Below, piece by piece: positions 59,301 through 64,000 of a stretch of 64,000 bases of DNA. A program made the position numbers and the translations under genes. The DNA is from Morinoia aosen. Its lineage: Eukaryota > Arthropoda > Malacostraca > Amphipoda > Talitridae. Under the pieces are notes generated by a model. That model saw only the letters and a list, made by a program, of their open reading frames with translations, ran no database searches and was not told the origin of the DNA. The stretch spans positions 14,278,001 through 14,342,000 of the forward strand of contig CM059563.1 in NCBI GenBank assembly GCA_030386875.1, in the 5' to 3' direction. Numbering within the stretch: position 1 is the first letter of the stretch; every line of letters begins with the position of its first letter.

Positions 59301-61360
59301 TGCGAGCGTATGTACTACCACGTTTGTATCAATTTTTTTCTTCAAATCAGATTCATCTCGAACATTTTCGATGGAAACAAATTTTTAACGTAGAGTGAAA
59401 AAAATATATCTCATTTTTACAAAATGATCTGATAAAGAGCTAAAATAATTTTTTCAAGGACAATTTTGTAATCACTCAATATCAAACATTGAATAATCAA
59501 AAAAGACCTCGTGCACCACTGGCTGATGCCAATAGTAGGACCTAAAGGCAATAGTAGGACCTAAAGCATAGGTGCCCAATTTTTCACACTTGGTATTATT
59601 ATTAAATATAGAAAGAAAGTCCCATATAACACCGGTCAAAGCCAACAGCGAGACCTAGAGCATACACAGGTATGGAATTTTTCAGACTTGGTTTTTATTG
59701 ATGAGCCACTCTCACCAATTTCGGCGTCGATCATCGTTGTTACAGTCGTCTACGGAAAAGGCGATTTTCAAGCTCTACCTATACATTAATTTTTTTACTG
59801 TATTTTAAGTAATAAATTTGAGCTGGACAGTACAAATCAGCAACACGAGGACGTCGGAACCAATACTGTACTTGACGTGATATAAGTTTCGTTTCCCTAG
59901 CCGCCTGTAAAAACAAAAAAAAAATTTTGCACTTCTCTCGGATAGAAGTTGATCGTTCCCTCTAGTACGTCTGCATATCTGTCCACTGTGCATGGAATAC
60001 AACGCGTATATAGATTAGGTATTCCCGTGGAGTAGGTGCCCCAAACGAAACACCGACTACGCATGAGGTTCATGGCGTGAGTTGAACATTTGGATTCAAA
60101 CATAGTACCATGCAGATAGACGTCTGACTAACTTCACTTTGTCTAAACCAGATACATCATCCCTCGATTCATCACTCACAGCAGCTTTCCTTCACTTCCT
60201 GCTTATTCACTGATGATTCTCTCGCCCATAGCATATGGAAGTGTCGATTCTTTTCAGAGACGAATATGCTTTTAAAGAGTCATCTTTGAAAAGGCCTGCC
60301 TCAAGTATGAGTATATTTGACTCAGTTTACTTGAATTAAGGCCTTCCGAATCAAATGTTGCGATTTTTATCTTTCACGTCTTCTGACTGAGCTTTGGATT
60401 TGTTTCAGACAAGCAGTACACATTTTAATCGACAAAACGATCATGCATCCGTAATCTGAATTTTTTCTCACCTGAGCTTCTCCTCCTTGTGCCTTTCGTC
60501 GTATTAAGGTCTTTGAAACTGAAGGAATCAGTCGGTTGGAGAGCCTGGGCAAATGTACCTATAGGACATTCTAAACTTTCTTTTTAGCACAGTGGGTTTT
60601 GCTCTTATGGGAAATATTCTATACGTACTCCCAAAGGTTTCCTCATTTCCTAAAAATTTCAGTCAGGAAAAGGAATGTTAAATACTAAACGCAAAAAGAC
60701 GAGAAAACAAAACAAAACATAAAAACCGCTGTTTGAATGCACTGTGAAGACAAATCTGGGAGATATACGGCTGAGTTCGAAACTATTTTTTAAATCATGT
60801 GCAGCACTGAGTAATGTCATTTATTAAATCGCCTCAATATGTAGTTCCAACCTAAAATGATTAAGACAAATTACGTAAAAAAGGGCCAAATTCAATAAAA
60901 AGAGTACGTGCCCTGTACACATAAGTTATGTTGTTATTGTGTGTTTTGAGTGAAATCGTTTAGCAAATGAAATCATAGGTCAAAAATGTTGGAATTCTCA
61001 TCTTATTAAGGTTAACGGTATGGAAAATTTGCATATTCATTCATGGTGGACGGTATGAAAATGTTACATATTTTTCATAACAGCGTTTGAATATGATAGA
61101 AATGGTTCAACTTCAGTGCATGCCTACGTTTTTAAACACACGCTGATAATTACTGCACTGAGCAGCTTATGCTATACAGGCTATCGTCTTAATTTTGAAC
61201 GTATTCAACATTAATTTTCACGTAAAACCCAAATTATCCTAACAACGAATAGGTTATCTTATTAGATCCGAAATTAATTTTCACGATGAAACAAGCACTG
61301 AACATTAGTTTTTTTACGCTACCAAACCCAACTTGAAAGGATAAACATTTGACCCGACCT
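59301..61360. other. AT-rich sequence with a two-copy degenerate repeat
   Basis: Near 59520-59700, two copies of a g(c/g)..aggacctaaagcata..ggt segment with aatttttca(c/g)acttgg lie about 110 bp apart, with a short extra duplication in the first. Otherwise nothing recognised. Confidence 0.4.
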
Positions 61361-61699
61361 CATTTTTTTGAAGCACCAAACATCGTCTCAGCGACTCGAG
61401 CAGCTGAGCAGATCACGGGATCTCGCTGCTCTTTAGGTTGAGTTTCGAGAAGAAAACTGAGCAAGAAAAGGAGCGGAGCGCGCGCGTCTCCGGAGAGCGA
61501 GAGCGGGTCCGCAATAACCGTACATCGCTGAGAGGAGCGGTAGCTGTCACGCTGACGCTCTACTAGCGCACCACAAGCGCCCAAGTTCCAATAGCAATTC
61601 AAACACCGCCGCTTATTAGATACCAACTTGCACTCGATAGCTCTATTGCTTAAGTCGCGTCCAACGCACCATGGAATGACGAGTGTCGCCTGCAACGAA
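61361..61699. promoter_or_regulatory. GC-rich block ~0.75 kb upstream of the Vsx exon
   Basis: CpG-rich, non-repetitive sequence with a CAGCTG E-box near 61400 and a gCTTAAGTc NK2-like site near 61648. A 115-codon minus ORF spans it but has no domain or splice evidence. Position next to a Vsx exon favours an intronic enhancer or alternative promoter; this is inference. Confidence 0.3.
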
Positions 61700-62446
61700 C
61701 AATACAATGTTGTTCTCCTAGTAGGAAAAATTCACCACCTTTAGTAATCAGTGTTAACTTGAATTCTGTACATCTTGAGTAAACTATAAAGTATTTTTAA
61801 ATGAAAAAATTATCTACTTTCATTTTTTAAGGAATATAAACTCTTGGTTTAATTATAATTATGAAAATAGAACACGGTTTTAGCCAAACAAAAAGAGCGC
61901 TCAGTTTCGTATGTTAAATACTTATCTACACCTACGCAAATATTAGTCTCATATTAATCAGAAACTTTGTATTTCATTTCAATTAAAAGAAATATCACGA
62001 GACGGAATACATTTAGAAAAAACAAGATGAAAATGAGAGTTAGTTTCAGTGCTAATTTTACTGAAAATGGGGAAAAATGAAGGTCTAAGTGCGACTGAAA
62101 TTGTTGCATTGAAATAAGAGACGTTCTACAGTCGCTCTATAACGTCAACTGTGCATGCATATTCCTACGTGGGAGATGCTAACATCGAAATCGGTTCCAA
62201 TTTTCATTGAACAATACACCTAGGTTTGAGAAAACTAATTCATCAGTTTCCCATGTGTAGTAAAATGTGCCTCAAAAATCTGGCTACGCGCTTTGCACCT
62301 CAAAAGTTCGTGCTATATTTTGCGATACGTATACGAGTTTCAAAAATGGCTCAATTGTGTGTGTGTGTGTGTGGGCAGGTCATGTCTCCTGAACATTGCA
62401 TTCTGTCTTTCCCAACGTGCTTGCTCACTCGTTATTTTCGTTGCAG
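61700..62446 (+). other. Intron 5' of the Vsx exon, with (TG)n run
   Basis: AT-rich sequence that I read as intron because it ends in the acceptor of the Vsx exon. It contains a pure (TG)n microsatellite at about 62356-62373 and a plausible branch-point/pyrimidine region at 62400-62446. No other coding signal is seen. Confidence 0.6.
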
Positions 62447-62534
62447 GAATTGACTCCTCAGACTCTATGAGCAAGAACTTCGATGGCAACCCCACGGGCG
62501 TCGGAAAGAAGAAGAAGAAGAAACGGCGTCACAG
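62447..62534 (+). CDS. Vsx: Internal exon of a Vsx-type paired-like homeobox gene (partial CDS)
   Basis: This exon codes for the linker just before, and the first residues of, a DNA-binding homeodomain of a nuclear transcription factor. It is 88 bp long, preceded by a pyrimidine-rich acceptor (cgttattttcgttgcag) and followed by a gtaacg donor. It takes one base from the previous exon and leaves two for the next. The 28 complete codons read IDSSDSMSK, then NFDGNPTGVG, then six lysines and RRH; the terminal AG most likely completes an Arg, giving RRHR. From family knowledge, a KKRRHR run leading into TIFTSYQLEELEKAF marks Vsx1/Vsx2/Chx10/ceh-10, and vertebrate VSX2 carries a comparable SSD..MSK..N linker there. 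Goosecoid also has RRHRTIFT but lacks this linker, so it is the main alternative. The frame is open upstream through a (TG)n run, which I read as intron. The homeodomain exon is not found to 64000. I cannot decide between Vsx1 and Vsx2. Confidence 0.85.
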
Positions 62535-63600
62535 GTAACGATTAAACACTGAATTTGTTAAGTAGAATTCACGTCGAACTGTTTTATTTTCGCTTGATCA
62601 TATCTGTAGCACGTTGGGAATATATTTTCTGGTGGTATTTTTTTAATTTGTTTCTATACGATGTAATGAAGCATCAAATGTTTAAATTTCATGTTTAAAA
62701 CTAAATAGATGTAATCAATTTATGCCTGCATTTTATATTATAACCATTTTATCCTAACAAGGCATACTTAAGCCATTTTAACTTCTATTAATGATAAAAA
62801 CTTCGAAAACAGTCATATGCATATTCGAAAGCAGTCACTTTACGGATATTCAATGTTGATTTTCTCAAGCGATGTAGGCGACATTGCTGAACATGTGACT
62901 CACAATCAATACATCGACTGAAACTGATCATGTGTTAAGGTGGGTACACACATTAACATGGAAGTAGTTCCTGATGTTATGCGGGGCTTACATCAAGTGT
63001 GAGTGATACTTCTATCATGTAAGTGACCTGATGACCTCATCGAAGTTGTAGTTTGAGTCAAATTCAAGACTGCTAGCGTAGGGAAAAAGAACTAATATTG
63101 TTTTCATAGAAAGAACGGAAAAATGGAAATTACATACATTAGATGTGGAATGAATGTGGAGACGCTTCCATGTCAGATTTTCATTATGATTTGCTATTTC
63201 CCATCAACACATTACTTTACAAATAGCAATAGAGGTTTACGTTTTCTTCCGTACACTACAAAAATTAACTTTGTGTTGTCAGAGACAGGAAACATGACTT
63301 TTTACGCACAATTTAATAATCAAATTACTCCGTTATGATTCTCTCAAACGATTTCTATTTTCAATTGATTTTCAACAATTCTGATTTTTACCTGTTTTCG
63401 GTTTACGTTTTTTAACATTATTTAAAGACGTAATTGCAGCGCATGTTAAAATTTATCATTTTCCCTATTTACTCTTCCATTCCTTCACCATTCTATCCTT
63501 CCCATGACTTCTTCCAACGTGTATTTCATCACTCTCCGTTTTATTCTGCTAGCATTCATTTCCCAGTCCTATTTCCGTTACCGCATCATATTCATCGCAA
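62535..63600 (+). other. Intron 3' of the Vsx exon
   Basis: Begins with the gtaacg donor. The sequence is AT-rich with no recognisable homeodomain exon: I searched by eye for codons of TIFTSYQLEELEK in all plus frames. Short ORFs here have no splice support or recognisable motif. Confidence 0.6.
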
Positions 63601-63604
63601 CACA

Positions 63605-63850
63605 AAAGTAATTCCAACAAATACACTCGGCCGACGCTTTCAATATTAATGCTATATGTGTAACCAGAAAAGTTATACCAACAAATACTCATAATTCACG
63701 TTTTTAATATTTACCTTGTTTGTAACTGGGAAAAATAATCCTAGCAAATACACATAATTCATCTATTTAACATTTACCCTATAAATGCAATCAGAAAAAT
63801 AATCCCATCAAATACACAGGATTTCCGTTTTTCGTGTTTACCCTATACCT
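63605..63850. repeat. Degenerate ~64-bp tandem repeat, about 4 copies
   Basis: The phrase c(c/t)a(a/g/t)caaatac recurs at about 63614, 63678, 63740 and 63805, spacings of 62-65 bp. Each copy also shares a (g/a)aaaa(a/g)taat segment upstream and a tttaatatttacc-like segment downstream. The copies are diverged, so the array is old. It lies in the intron after the Vsx exon. Confidence 0.7.
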
Positions 63851-64000
63851 ATTGTTGACATTTGAGTTTCGTTAGCACACGCCTCCCTGCCACCACACTT
63901 CTCCATCTTCGCTTGACCTCTCTTCCCCCTGCCCGCTCCGCCTGCACCACTCCCTCTAAGACCCACTCAATATTCCACTGTTCCTGAAAATTAAAAACCG
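63851..64000. other. Pyrimidine-rich window end
   Basis: From about 63880 the plus strand is markedly C/T-rich. It could be low-complexity intron or the start of an acceptor tract, but no convincing exon follows before the window ends. Confidence 0.3.

Noticed and set aside
62293-62446. Upstream extension of the Vsx exon frame
   Set aside because: The frame is open but runs through a (TG)n tract and the acceptor's pyrimidine tract, so it is read as intron.

Overview
This window looks like AT-rich nuclear DNA from an arthropod, probably an insect. That reading rests on the one gene piece I recognise, on its canonical GT-AG splice sites, on the scarcity of coding sequence and on the many minisatellites. 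I cannot name the species.

The one confident gene feature is a short plus-strand internal exon at 62447-62534. It encodes the acidic/serine linker and lysine-rich stretch that run into the first residues of a homeodomain (ending RRHR, split by the donor site). The best match by recall is the visual system homeobox family (Vsx1/Vsx2/Chx10/ceh-10). The homeodomain exon is not in the remaining 1.5 kb, and I see no upstream Vsx exon in the first 62 kb. Most of the window is therefore probably a very long intron and/or the 5' regulatory domain of this gene. Lower-confidence exon-like ORFs with credible splice signals lie at 31772-32011 (+), 46184-46461 (-), 6654-6797 (-) and 6889-7010 (+).

The rest is AT-rich sequence with two overlays. 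The first is tandem repeats: 30-bp units in head-to-head orientation around a GC-rich core (5.0-6.0 kb), 29-bp CTG-rich (7.2-7.6), CTG/GTG low complexity (10.9-11.5), about 110-bp (12.5-12.96), 51-bp (19.6-20.1), mixed 21/47-bp (27.9-30.0), 51-bp (32.1-32.5), about 30-bp degenerate (33.3-33.55), a 3.8-kb 34-bp satellite with nested higher-order structure (34.3-38.1), 113-139-bp (39.4-39.86), a pyrimidine-rich tract with G4 potential on the minus strand (46.9-47.5), 36-bp with inverted relics to its left (49.95-50.9), 110-127-bp (54.48-54.97) and about 64-bp (63.6-63.85).

The second overlay is a series of 150-800-bp, GC-balanced, non-repetitive blocks. They stand out from the AT-rich background and carry E-boxes, TAATTA cores, CCAAT boxes, cAMP-response-element (CRE) palindromes or GGAATG sites. 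They are the expected form of conserved cis-regulatory elements in a developmental homeobox locus, but conservation cannot be tested from one sequence. Most of the long ORFs in the window are by-products of tandem repeats whose unit contains no stop in some frame, and I do not call them genes.
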